Of a DNA stretch of 5,377 nucleotides, positions 1 through 5,377 are shown in pieces. Position 1 is the stretch's first letter; every line of letters starts with the position of its first letter. Below the pieces are notes generated by a model. That model searched no databases and was not told where the DNA came from. It saw only the letters and a list, made by a program, of their open reading frames with translations. Origin of the DNA: a bacterium (lineage in GTDB: Bacteria; Desulfobacterota; Deferrimicrobia; Deferrimicrobiales; Deferrimicrobiaceae); the NCBI GenBank assembly GCA_020056545.1, contig JAGVHM010000191.1, forward strand, positions 1-5,377, written 5' to 3'. The position numbers were made by a program, and so were the translations under genes.

Positions 1-522
1 CCCCCTGGAATACTGGATGGGCATCGAACTGTACCGGCGCCACCTCGCCAGGTGGATATCCGGGGGAGGAACCTTTGTCATGTCCGCCCGCCCGGCGGCT
101 TCGTATAAGCGCCGGGCCTTGCCGGCTTCCAGATCGGAAACCAGCTCTTCGATGACCCCTTCCGCTTCGCCCCGCACCACGTGGTCCGATCCCTCGTACG
201 AAGAGGCGTCCGCGCTCGTGATCGGTCCGCCAACGATCGTTCTCAGCCCGGCTTCACGGCAACGGGCGATCAATCCGGAGAGGAAGGGCCCCTGGACCAG
301 CATGGCGCTCAGGAACGCCACGTCGGCCCAGGCCAGGTCCTTATCCCGGAGCTTCTCGACGTTGAGATCGACAAGTTTCCGTTTCCAGTGTGACGGAAGC
401 AGCGCGGAGACGGTAAGCAGCCCCAGGGGAGGATAGGCGGAGCGTCTCCCCAGGAAGGGGAGGGCATGGCGAAAACTCCAAAACGTATCGGGGAATTCCG
501 GGTAGAGCAGCAGGACCTTCAT
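1..522 (-). CDS. B12-binding-domain radical SAM protein, N-terminal part (partial at window edge)
   Basis: The 174 visible codons read without a stop from the ATG at 522 down to base 1. The protein opens with MKVLLLYPEFPDTFWSF (residues 1-17), followed by a PPLGLLTVSALLP stretch (31-43), VDLNVEKL (51-58), AWADVAFLSAM (64-74), IVGGP (96-100) and HVVRGEAE (114-121). This order is characteristic of the N-terminal Rossmann-like cobalamin-binding domain of B12-dependent radical SAM proteins, especially the group whose C-terminus is DUF4070. The last residues, PIQYSRG (168-174), are those that normally come just before the CxxxCxxC motif holding the 4Fe-4S/SAM cluster, so the catalytic core lies outside the window. 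The classical cobalamin ligand motif DxHxxG is not seen. Members catalyse methylations or rearrangements on unactivated carbons; the substrate here cannot be told. An AAGGAG (537-542) lies 14 bases before the ATG, rather far, but no other in-frame start exists nearby. It follows the tRNA gene on the same strand by 42 bases and may be read from the tRNA promoter. Confidence 0.85.
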   Translation of the reverse strand, partial: MKVLLLYPEFPDTFWSFRHALPFLGRRSAYPPLGLLTVSALLPSHWKRKLVDLNVEKLRDKDLAWADVAFLSAMLVQGPFLSGLIARCREAGLRTIVGGPITSADASSYEGSDHVVRGEAEGVIEELVSDLEAGKARRLYEAAGRADMTKVPPPDIHLARWRRYSSMPIQYSRG

Positions 523-564
523 GTCGGGGTCCGAATCTCCTTGCTCTGGTTGAAAATAGGATGT

Positions 565-641
565 TGGCGCGCCTGCGAGGACTCGAACCTCGGGCCAGCT
601 GCTTAGAAGGCAGCTGCTCTATCCGCCTGAGCTACAGGCGC
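565..641 (-). tRNA. tRNA-Arg (anticodon TCT)
   Basis: Read on the minus strand from 641, the sequence folds as a complete 77-base tRNA. The acceptor stem is GCGCCTG/CAGGCGC (641-635 with 575-569), the D arm uses GCTC/GAGC, and the anticodon stem is GCTGC/GCAGC. The anticodon loop CTTCTAA (609-603) carries TCT at 607-605, and the T arm is CGAGG-TTCGAGT-CCTCG. The discriminator base is G (568) and the CCA end is encoded (567-565). The TCT anticodon reads AGA and, by wobble, AGG arginine codons. The layout matches the standard bacterial tRNA-Arg(TCT) with no mismatched stem pair, so it should be functional. No integrase or duplicated tRNA 3' end is present in the window, so there is no sign that it serves as an insertion site here. 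Confidence 0.97.
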
Positions 642-654
642 GCGAGATGATAAG

Positions 655-663
655 ATTATAGCA
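655..663 (-). promoter_or_regulatory. Extended -10 promoter of the tRNA-Arg gene
   Basis: On the minus strand TGCTATAAT (663 down to 655) is a perfect TATAAT box preceded by the TGn of an extended -10 element. Transcription would start near 648, giving a leader of about 7 bases before the mature tRNA 5' end at 641, to be removed by RNase P. At 16-18 bp spacing no recognisable TTGACA-like -35 exists, which fits reliance on the extended -10. The promoter may also serve the radical SAM gene downstream. Confidence 0.7.
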
Positions 664-680
664 ACAAACCCCGCCGGCCG

Positions 681-692
681 TTTTGGCCAAAA
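681..692. promoter_or_regulatory. Perfect 12-bp palindrome in the tRNA/copA divergent region (possible operator)
   Basis: TTTTGGCCAAAA equals its own reverse complement over 12 bases. It sits about 20 bp upstream of the tRNA -10 box and 37 bp upstream of the copA start codon, so a bound protein could affect either side. It does not match the CopY box (TACAnnTGTA), nor does it look like the usual MerR/CueR dyad. The flanks do not extend the symmetry. No convincing sigma70 promoter for copA is visible between it and 730, so the function is inferred from position and symmetry only. Confidence 0.35.
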
Positions 693-729
693 TGATGCGG
701 GAGGGGCATTCGGAACATCATATAGAACC

Positions 730-3090
730 ATGGGCGAATACAAGGTCTATAACTGTGCGGCGCTCCATGCGCCGCCGGAAGCGTACGGCCGTGCACCCGA
801 GGACCCGGTCCGATGGACCATCCCCGTGGAGGGGATGCACTGCGCCTCATGCGTGGCGCGCGTGGAGAAGGCGCTCGCCGCGGTCCCGGGGGTCCTGTCG
901 TCGAGCGTCAACCTGGCCACGAAATCCGCGACGGTCGAAGCTCTTCCGGGGATCGCGGACCGGGAGGCGCTGAGGGCCGCCGTCGCGGGCGCCGGATACT
1001 CGGTGCCGGAGGTGAAAGAGGGCGAAGATCCGCTGGCCCGGCAGGAGCGAATGCAGATGGAAGAGGAGCGCTCGCTTCTTTCCCGCCTGCGTCTGGGCGT
1101 CGCCCTTGGAGTCCCTCTCTTCCTGCTTGCACAGTGGGAGATGCTGGCGGGTCCCGGCCGCATGCCGTTTCCGCCGCATGTCAGCGCCCTGATACAGCTG
1201 TTGCTGGTCACGCCGATACAGTTCTACGTGGGATCCCGTTTCTACCGCGGGGCCGTTGCCGCGGCCAGGCACGGCACGACAGACATGAACACCCTCGTGG
1301 CGCTGGGCACGACGGCGGCGTTCGCCTATAGCCTGGCCGCCACCTTCTTCCCCGGGGCCTTTTCCGTGGGCGGGGTCGCGGCGCACGTCTACTACGACAC
1401 GTCGGCCGCCATCATCGTCCTGATCCTGCTGGGCCGGTATTTCGAGGCACGCGCCAAGGGGAAAACCTCCGATGCGGTGAAAAAACTGATCGGCCTGCGG
1501 CCTCGGACCGCGCGGGTCATCCGCGAGGGGGCAGAAACGGACATTCCGCTTGAAGGCGTGGTGACCGGCGACAGCGTCGTCGTCCGACCGGGGGAAAGGA
1601 TCCCGGTCGACGGCACGGTGACGGCAGGGGCGGGCGCCGTCGACGAGTCGATGCTCACGGGCGAACCGATCCCCTCGGAGAAAAGCCAGGGGAGCGTCGT
1701 GACAGGCGGGACGATGAATCTCAACGGACGCCTTGTGTTCACCGCCACGGGCGTGGGGAAGGATACGGTGCTCGCGAGGATCGTCCGGATGGTCCAGGAG
1801 GCGCAGGGGAGCAAGCCGCCCATCGGCCGCCTGGCGGATGTGATCGCCTCATGGTTCGTGCCGGCCGTGCTGGGGACGGCATCCGTCACCTTCCTCGCCT
1901 GGTGGGCGTTCGGGCCGCAGCCGAAGCTCACCTATGCGATGCTCTCCGCGATCTCGGTCCTCATAATAGCCTGTCCCTGCGCGCTGGGGCTTGCCACGCC
2001 CACCTCCATCATGGTGGCCACGGGGAAGGGAGCGGAGCTGGGGATCCTCGTCCGCAGCGGCGCGGCGCTGGAAACTGCGCACAAGGTGCAGACCGTGGTT
2101 TTCGACAAGACGGGGACGGTCACGCGCGGAAGGCCCGAGCTTTCCGCTATTCACTGCGCCCCGGGTGGAATCTTCCGGGGGCCGGAAGGGGAGCGCGAAC
2201 TGCTTGCGCTCGCCGCGGGAGCGGAGACGGGCTCCGAGCACCCGCTCGGGGAGTCCATCGTTCGGGGAGCCAAAGGGCGCGGGATCTCTCCGGTATCTCC
2301 AGCGGAATTTTCCTCGATGCCGGGACAGGGCATCCGGGCGGTAGTCTCGGGGCGGACGGTGCACATCGGGAGCCCGAAGTGGCTGCAGGAGTCGGGGATC
2401 GACGCGGGACCGCTTCTTCCGGATGCGCAGCGGGTTTCGCAGGACGGCAGCACCCCCGTATTCATCGCCGTTGACGGAAAGGCGGCCGGGGTCGCGGCGG
2501 TTTCGGACGAGATTAAGGAGACGGCGCCCGAAGCCGTCCGCGCGCTGCGCGGAATGGGGATCGAAGTGGTCATGCTCACCGGGGACAACCCGAGGTCTGC
2601 GATGGCCATGGCGGCACGGGCGGGGATAGACAAGGTGCGGGCCGAGGTCACACCCGACCGCAAGGCCGACGAGGTGCGCAGGATCCAGTCGGAAGGAAAG
2701 GTGGTGGCGATGGTGGGCGACGGGATCAACGACGCCCCCGCCCTGGCGCAGGCCGACGTCGGGATGGCGATCGGCACGGGGACGGACATCGCCGTCGAAG
2801 CCGGGGACATCGTGCTCATGAGCGGCGACCTGCGCGGTGTCGCGACGGCGATCGCGTTGAGCCGCGCGGCCCTGCGGAACATCCGGCAGAACCTGTTCTG
2901 GGCTTTCGCCTACAACGTCGTGCTGATTCCGGTGGCAGCGGGCGTCTTTTATCCTTCGTTCGGAGTGCTGCTCAACCCTGTCCTGGCCGCCGCCGCCATG
3001 GGGCTATCCTCCGTCACCGTCGTATCGAACGCTCTCCGCCTGCGCCGCTTTCGACCCGCTTCATTTATCAGGCCGGGAGGGATATCATAG
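730..3090 (+). CDS. copA: Copper-exporting P1B-1-type ATPase (CopA family)
   Basis: This inner-membrane pump uses ATP to export Cu(I), and probably Ag(I), from the cytoplasm. The 786 residues are full length for the family. A single N-terminal heavy-metal-associated domain (about 28-93) carries GMHCASC with the copper ligands C38 and C41. Membrane helices follow, then the actuator motif TGEP (310-313), the transport motif CPC (415-417), the phosphorylation site DKTGT (D459), the HP nucleotide-binding motif (H504-P505) and the hinge GDGINDAP (663-670). The late helices carry N721 with YN (728-729) and M757 with SS (760-761). CPC, N-x6-YN-x4-P and MxxSS together define the P1B-1 Cu(+)/Ag(+) subgroup rather than the Zn/Cd or Co types. 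Residues 1-27 form an extension before the metal-binding domain, with Cys9 and His13. The ATG at 730 is the only in-frame start before that domain, yet no good Shine-Dalgarno precedes it: GGGAGGGG at 699-706 is over 20 bases away. The M56 peptidase gene starts 7 bases after its stop, implying one transcript. Confidence 0.96.
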   Translation: MGEYKVYNCAALHAPPEAYGRAPEDPVRWTIPVEGMHCASCVARVEKALAAVPGVLSSSVNLATKSATVEALPGIADREALRAAVAGAGYSVPEVKEGEDPLARQERMQMEEERSLLSRLRLGVALGVPLFLLAQWEMLAGPGRMPFPPHVSALIQLLLVTPIQFYVGSRFYRGAVAAARHGTTDMNTLVALGTTAAFAYSLAATFFPGAFSVGGVAAHVYYDTSAAIIVLILLGRYFEARAKGKTSDAVKKLIGLRPRTARVIREGAETDIPLEGVVTGDSVVVRPGERIPVDGTVTAGAGAVDESMLTGEPIPSEKSQGSVVTGGTMNLNGRLVFTATGVGKDTVLARIVRMVQEAQGSKPPIGRLADVIASWFVPAVLGTASVTFLAWWAFGPQPKLTYAMLSAISVLIIACPCALGLATPTSIMVATGKGAELGILVRSGAALETAHKVQTVVFDKTGTVTRGRPELSAIHCAPGGIFRGPEGERELLALAAGAETGSEHPLGESIVRGAKGRGISPVSPAEFSSMPGQGIRAVVSGRTVHIGSPKWLQESGIDAGPLLPDAQRVSQDGSTPVFIAVDGKAAGVAAVSDEIKETAPEAVRALRGMGIEVVMLTGDNPRSAMAMAARAGIDKVRAEVTPDRKADEVRRIQSEGKVVAMVGDGINDAPALAQADVGMAIGTGTDIAVEAGDIVLMSGDLRGVATAIALSRAALRNIRQNLFWAFAYNVVLIPVAAGVFYPSFGVLLNPVLAAAAMGLSSVTVVSNALRLRRFRPASFIRPGGIS

Positions 3091-3097
3091 GGCCGGC

Positions 3098-4090
3098 ATG
3101 GATCTGTCACGATTTTTCGACTCCTATCCCGGCTCCTACATAACCCAGGCGTTTTTTCATTCCGCGGTCGCCGGGGCCGTCGTGGAGATAGCCCTCAAGA
3201 GCTGGCAGATACGCAGCCCGGCCATCCGGCAGAAATTCCTCCTGCTCGCGGTCGTGTTTCCCATATTCTCCTTTCCCCTGTACCGGATCGCGGATTCCGG
3301 CAGGGATTCCGTCTATTTCCGGCTGGGGGCGCTGTTCGACAGCGGCCGGTGGATGAGCGTGGAACTGCCGGCCTCCATCCCGCTCGGCGCCATATTGATA
3401 CTCGTGTTTTTCATGACGTCCCTGGTCTTTTTTTTCCAGGAGCTTTTCCCGGTCCTGAAGCACGCGCTGGCGTCCGGGAAGTCCCCCATGGAAGAGGTCC
3501 GGGCGGGGGATGATCCGGCGATCGCCCAGGCGCTGGAATCGTTGCCCGCGGAGAAGCCGGAAATTTTCGTCCTGGAGGATGAAGATCCGATGATCTTCTC
3601 CGCCACGGGAAGAAAGGGGTCCATCTATCTGTCTACGGGGCTCCTGGAACTTCTCTCGGTGGAGCAGCTCCGGGCGGCCCTCGCCCACGAGATCTCCCAC
3701 GTCTCAAGGAGCAGGCGTCCTTACATGGTCGTCGTGTTTCTCCTGCGGATCCTGATGTTCTTCAATCCGATAGTGCTCCTGGAGTTCCGCAGATCCGTCC
3801 AGGACGACGAAAAGATCTGCGACGAGATGGCGGCCTCCCTGACCGGAAAGCCCCTGGTGCTGGCCGAGACGCTGCGGAGGCTCTATCTCTCGCAGGAAGC
3901 CCCGGCGAACGGGGAGACGGCGAAGGGTCCGAGCGTAACCGAGAAAATGGAAGAGTACAGCCACCGGCTAAACATACAGAGCAGGATCGACAGGCTGGAA
4001 AAAGGTTACGCGCAATGGTCCGGCGGCGAGTGGTTCGTGTTCGCGGTGACCCTGCTGGCCATCGCGGCCATCAATTATTACGTGGTCTGA
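3098..4090 (+). CDS. Membrane-embedded M56-family (BlaR1/MecR1-type) metallopeptidase without sensor domain
   Basis: This is probably a zinc-dependent protease in the inner membrane with its active site at the cytoplasmic side. The 330 residues show hydrophobic segments near 14-33, 46-63 and 93-114, then a soluble part with the zinc motif HEISH (H197, E198, H201) preceded by LRAALA. A further hydrophobic stretch (210-228) contains NP (223-224). The motif DDEKICDE (236-243) supplies E238 as likely third zinc ligand with C241-D242. HExxH, NP and ExxCD in this order match M56 peptidases better than M48, where the third ligand normally lies in ExxxD without the Cys. A charged stretch (280-305) leads to a last helix (311-329), and the protein ends there. 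BlaR1 and MecR1 continue past this helix into an extracytoplasmic penicillin-sensing domain, which is absent here. The start is 7 bases after the copA stop; only a weak AGGG (3089-3092) is close, so translation is probably coupled to copA. M56 enzymes classically cleave BlaI/MecI repressors, but none is encoded nearby. The substrate is unknown. Confidence 0.8.
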   Translation: MDLSRFFDSYPGSYITQAFFHSAVAGAVVEIALKSWQIRSPAIRQKFLLLAVVFPIFSFPLYRIADSGRDSVYFRLGALFDSGRWMSVELPASIPLGAILILVFFMTSLVFFFQELFPVLKHALASGKSPMEEVRAGDDPAIAQALESLPAEKPEIFVLEDEDPMIFSATGRKGSIYLSTGLLELLSVEQLRAALAHEISHVSRSRRPYMVVVFLLRILMFFNPIVLLEFRRSVQDDEKICDEMAASLTGKPLVLAETLRRLYLSQEAPANGETAKGPSVTEKMEEYSHRLNIQSRIDRLEKGYAQWSGGEWFVFAVTLLAIAAINYYVV

Positions 4091-4105
4091 AGCAAAGGAG
4101 GCGGC

Positions 4106-4630
4106 ATGAAGAAGCTGTGGGGCATCTTCGCATTCGCGTCGGCCGTCGCCGTCCTGATAGTCGCGATGAAGATCGTCAACTGGGTGCCGTCCCTGGCCCA
4201 GCCGGATCTCCTGAAGAAGTACAGGAATCTGGACGAGGTGAAGACCGGCCTGAACATGCGGGACATCATCATCCCTTCGTACTTTCCGCAGAACCTGAAG
4301 TGGCCGCCATCCACGATTCTGGCTCAGGGCAAGCCCTTCCAGGCGGTTGTGATGGAGTTCGAGCAGGACGTCACGAAGGACACGTCGCTGGTGATATCCC
4401 AATCGTTGTCCGAAAATTTCCGGGCCGACGGCAAGATCCGCCTCGTGCAGCTTAAGGAGAAGGTGAACTACTCCCTGAAGGGAAGGAACGTCGTGCTGGA
4501 AGTGGGTTTCGGCAGCAAGGGGGAGATGTGCTCCCGGGTTTTCTGGAAGGAAGGGAAATACTGGATCCACGTGATGTCGAAATCCCCGCCATTCGAGCTT
4601 CTGAAGGTCGCCGAGAGCATGATCCAGTAG
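4106..4630 (+). CDS. Membrane-anchored protein with DUF4367-like extracytoplasmic domain
   Basis: The 174-residue product begins with MKK and a hydrophobic segment (about 5-22) that fits an uncleaved signal anchor; there is no lipobox cysteine, though cleavage after SLA (29-31) is conceivable. The rest would be outside the inner membrane. Features such as IPSYFPQNLKW (56-66), the strand VVMEFEQ (81-87), LVISQS (95-100), VVLEVGF (129-135), SRVFWKEGKYWIHV (143-156) and the closing ELLKVAESM (164-172) recall the beta-rich DUF4367 domain found in sigma-factor-regulator and germination-type proteins. This is pattern resemblance, not a confirmed match. A strong Shine-Dalgarno AAAGGAGG (4094-4101) precedes the ATG, 15 bases after the stop of the M56 peptidase gene, so it closes the copA operon. 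Given that its neighbour lacks the sensor domain of BlaR1-type proteins, it may be the sensing partner or a substrate of that protease. Otherwise its function is unknown. Confidence 0.75.
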   Translation: MKKLWGIFAFASAVAVLIVAMKIVNWVPSLAQPDLLKKYRNLDEVKTGLNMRDIIIPSYFPQNLKWPPSTILAQGKPFQAVVMEFEQDVTKDTSLVISQSLSENFRADGKIRLVQLKEKVNYSLKGRNVVLEVGFGSKGEMCSRVFWKEGKYWIHVMSKSPPFELLKVAESMIQ

Positions 4631-4636
4631 CCCGCC

Positions 4637-4672
4637 GGCGATAAAACTCCCCGATCCGGGAGGAAAATCGCC
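4637..4672 (+). terminator. Nested hairpin after the copA operon (possible terminator or 3' mRNA structure)
   Basis: An outer 6-bp stem GGCGAT/ATCGCC (4637-4642 with 4667-4672) encloses an inner 5-bp stem CTCCC/GGGAG (4647-4651 with 4658-4662) with a 6-base loop. The stems are separated by a symmetric A-rich 4x4 internal loop (AAAA opposite GAAA). It begins 7 bases after the stop codon. No U-tract follows on the plus strand, so it is not a classical intrinsic terminator. It could end transcription weakly, stabilise the message end or act with Rho. Confidence 0.45.
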
Positions 4673-4685
4673 ACGTCAATGCCCT

Positions 4686-4733
4686 GAAATACCCCATCAA
4701 CTAGGTATTCTTTCCCTTGAATATAGGTATTTC
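4686..4733. repeat. Three-copy GGTATT element: two direct repeats plus one inverted copy
   Basis: TAGGTATT occurs at 4702-4709 and again at 4724-4731, exactly 22 bases apart, about two helical turns. GAAATACC at 4686-4693 is the perfect reverse complement of GGTATTTC at 4726-4733, so an inverted third copy flanks the pair. The stretch is visibly more AT-rich than the neighbouring genes. It lies just upstream of the -35 box of the promoter at 4740-4768, with the direct repeats centred about 70 and 47 bases before the likely transcription start. That position suits a binding array for an activator or response regulator; this is inference. Confidence 0.5.
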
Positions 4734-4739
4734 AACCGA

Positions 4740-4768
4740 TTGGCCCGGGCCGTGGCAATCCCTATAGT
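4740..4768 (+). promoter_or_regulatory. Sigma70-type promoter of the small membrane protein operon
   Basis: TTGGCC (4740-4745) and TATAGT (4763-4768) are separated by exactly 17 bp. The -10 matches TATAAT at five of six positions; the -35 keeps only the TTG. Transcription would start near 4775, giving an untranslated leader of about 50 bases. The -10 box is framed by an inverted TCCC/GGGA (4759-4762 and 4769-4772), and the spacer begins inside the palindrome GGCCCGGGCC (4742-4751). The weak -35 together with the upstream repeats suggests an activated promoter. Confidence 0.6.
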
Positions 4769-4826
4769 GGGAGGCACGTAAGGGAAGCCGCCTTGAACGA
4801 AGCAGGAGCGAAGGGAGGTCAGCGAG

Positions 4827-5180
4827 ATGCAGAAAATCAGCGGAGGGAATCAGGTCGGTGAGGGAACCTACTGGAACCTGAAAAGCGGCCGGCTGGTGGA
4901 AATGAAAGACGAGGGGATCCTTCCGGGAGAGCACAACGCGGTTTATTACAAGGTTCCGTTCGTTCTTCTGTTCGCCTGGGGGATCTTGTCCGGGGGGCTG
5001 TACATCGTCTTCCTGCCGGTGACGATCATCGTCATGTCGTTCTACCTGCTGGGCAGGAGGGTGTTCGGCGGTGTCTTCGGACAGGTCCGGACGAGCATTT
5101 CCTTCGGCTGGAGGCCGACGGAAGCCTACCTGGCGGGCAGGAACAGGAACAGGAAAGACAAGAAGAACAACGGCAAATAG
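4827..5180 (+). CDS. Small integral membrane protein of unknown function
   Basis: The 117-residue product has a polar N-terminal part (1-41) with TYWNLKSGRLVEM (14-26) and LPGEHNAVYYKVP (32-44). A long hydrophobic stretch (about 43-76) follows, long enough for two helices forming a hairpin around the GG at 56-57 and P64. A conserved-looking tail SISFGWRPTEAYLAG (90-104) and a very basic C-terminus (105-117) complete it. The basic tail suggests cytoplasmic ends by the positive-inside rule. Start choice is supported by GGAGG (4814-4818) eight bases before the ATG. The next gene follows after 25 bases with its own strong ribosome site, so the two form an operon. The tail looks like motifs I associate with small hypothetical proteins of Geobacter-type bacteria, but I cannot name a family. 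A structural or accessory role in a membrane complex is possible; no catalytic residues are evident. Confidence 0.75.
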   Translation: MQKISGGNQVGEGTYWNLKSGRLVEMKDEGILPGEHNAVYYKVPFVLLFAWGILSGGLYIVFLPVTIIVMSFYLLGRRVFGGVFGQVRTSISFGWRPTEAYLAGRNRNRKDKKNNGK

Positions 5181-5205
5181 ACAATACACAACAGGAGGAA
5201 CAGCC

Positions 5206-5377
5206 ATGCATACGCTCACCGATTTCATGACGCACATCAAAGGGGTGGAATACCTGATCTCCGTTCTGGCGATCACCGGGTTCGTCTTCTTCGTGGAAAT
5301 CCTGAAGCCGAAGCCCTTCCGGACCTTGAAAGAGTCCGTCAACGAGGACGTGGAACACCTTCGGAAAGAGGGGAAAC
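5206..5377 (+). CDS. Small single-helix membrane protein, partial at window edge (HmcD-like at most)
   Basis: Fifty-seven codons are open to the window end with no stop seen. The protein starts with a short polar segment containing THIKGVEYLI (9-18), then one membrane helix (about 15-33), then a charged cytoplasmic-looking part with EILKPKPF (31-38) and an acidic/basic helix (41-57). AGGAGG (5193-5198) lies seven bases before the ATG, a strong start signal. A KG-EYLI segment leading into a single helix recalls the tiny membrane subunit HmcD of the Hmc-type transmembrane redox complexes in sulfate reducers. The resemblance is from memory and short, so it is only a hint. If right, cytochrome, NrfD-like and iron-sulfur subunits should follow beyond the window. 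It is co-transcribed with the 117-residue membrane protein gene. Confidence 0.65.
   Translation, partial: MHTLTDFMTHIKGVEYLISVLAITGFVFFVEILKPKPFRTLKESVNEDVEHLRKEGK

Noticed and set aside
17..436. Plus-strand open frame of 139 residues opposite the radical SAM gene
   Set aside because: Its translation is Ser/Arg/Pro-rich with no motifs, while the opposite strand encodes a clear cobalamin-binding domain.
565..641. tRNA-Arg as the attachment site of an integrated element
   Set aside because: No integrase gene, no repeated copy of the tRNA 3' end and no composition break are seen in the window.
1392..2882. Long open frames on the minus strand inside copA (179, 171 and 243 residues)
   Set aside because: They overlap a full-length CopA whose every motif is intact, have low-complexity Arg/Ser/Pro-rich translations and show no recognisable domains; typical of high-GC antisense frames.
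4740..4770. Sigma54 promoter (TGGC motif near 4754)
   Set aside because: The GG-N10-GC pattern fails at every alignment tried, while the sigma70 boxes have an ideal 17-bp spacer.
4673..4826. Riboswitch in the leader of the small membrane protein operon
   Set aside because: I could not fit the leader to any riboswitch class I can recall (c-di-GMP and fluoride were tried), and the repeats lie upstream of the likely transcription start.
4701..5342. Minus-strand frame of 213 residues across the small membrane protein genes
   Set aside because: It crosses the promoter and both plus-strand ribosome sites, and has no motif; the plus-strand genes have well-placed start signals.

Overview
The window is GC-rich throughout, with strong Shine-Dalgarno sequences before several genes and a tRNA that carries an encoded CCA end. 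The gene content (a cobalamin-binding radical SAM enzyme, a copper-exporting P-type ATPase and small membrane proteins) suggests an anaerobic or facultative Gram-negative bacterium, most likely of the Desulfuromonadia/Desulfobacterota kind. That placement is an inference from protein style, not a search result.

Region 1 (1-641, minus strand) holds the first 174 codons of a B12-binding-domain radical SAM protein, cut by the window edge just before its expected iron-sulfur cysteine motif. Just upstream of it on the same strand is a complete tRNA-Arg(TCT) gene with its own extended -10 promoter. Region 2 (642-729) is a short divergent intergenic stretch containing a perfect 12-bp palindrome, TTTTGGCCAAAA.

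Region 3 (730-4630, plus strand) is a tight three-gene unit. It starts with a full-length Cu(I)/Ag(I)-exporting P1B-1 ATPase (CopA). Seven bases later comes a membrane-embedded M56 (BlaR1/MecR1-type) metallopeptidase that ends at its last membrane helix and so has no sensor domain. Fifteen bases further is a single-pass membrane-anchored protein with a DUF4367-like soluble domain. The spacing implies co-transcription and raises the idea of a two-piece envelope sensor linked to copper export. A nested hairpin follows the last stop codon.

Region 4 (4673-5377, plus strand) begins with an AT-richer regulatory stretch: three copies of a GGTATT element upstream of a well-spaced sigma70-type promoter. 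This drives a new operon of small membrane proteins, a 117-residue hydrophobic protein and the first 57 residues of a second single-helix protein that runs off the window. The second resembles the tiny membrane subunits of redox complexes such as HmcD, but only weakly.

The most interesting candidate for an undescribed system is the copA - sensorless M56 peptidase - anchored-domain protein unit. No BlaI/CopY-type repressor is encoded in the window, so any signalling circuit would need a partner elsewhere.
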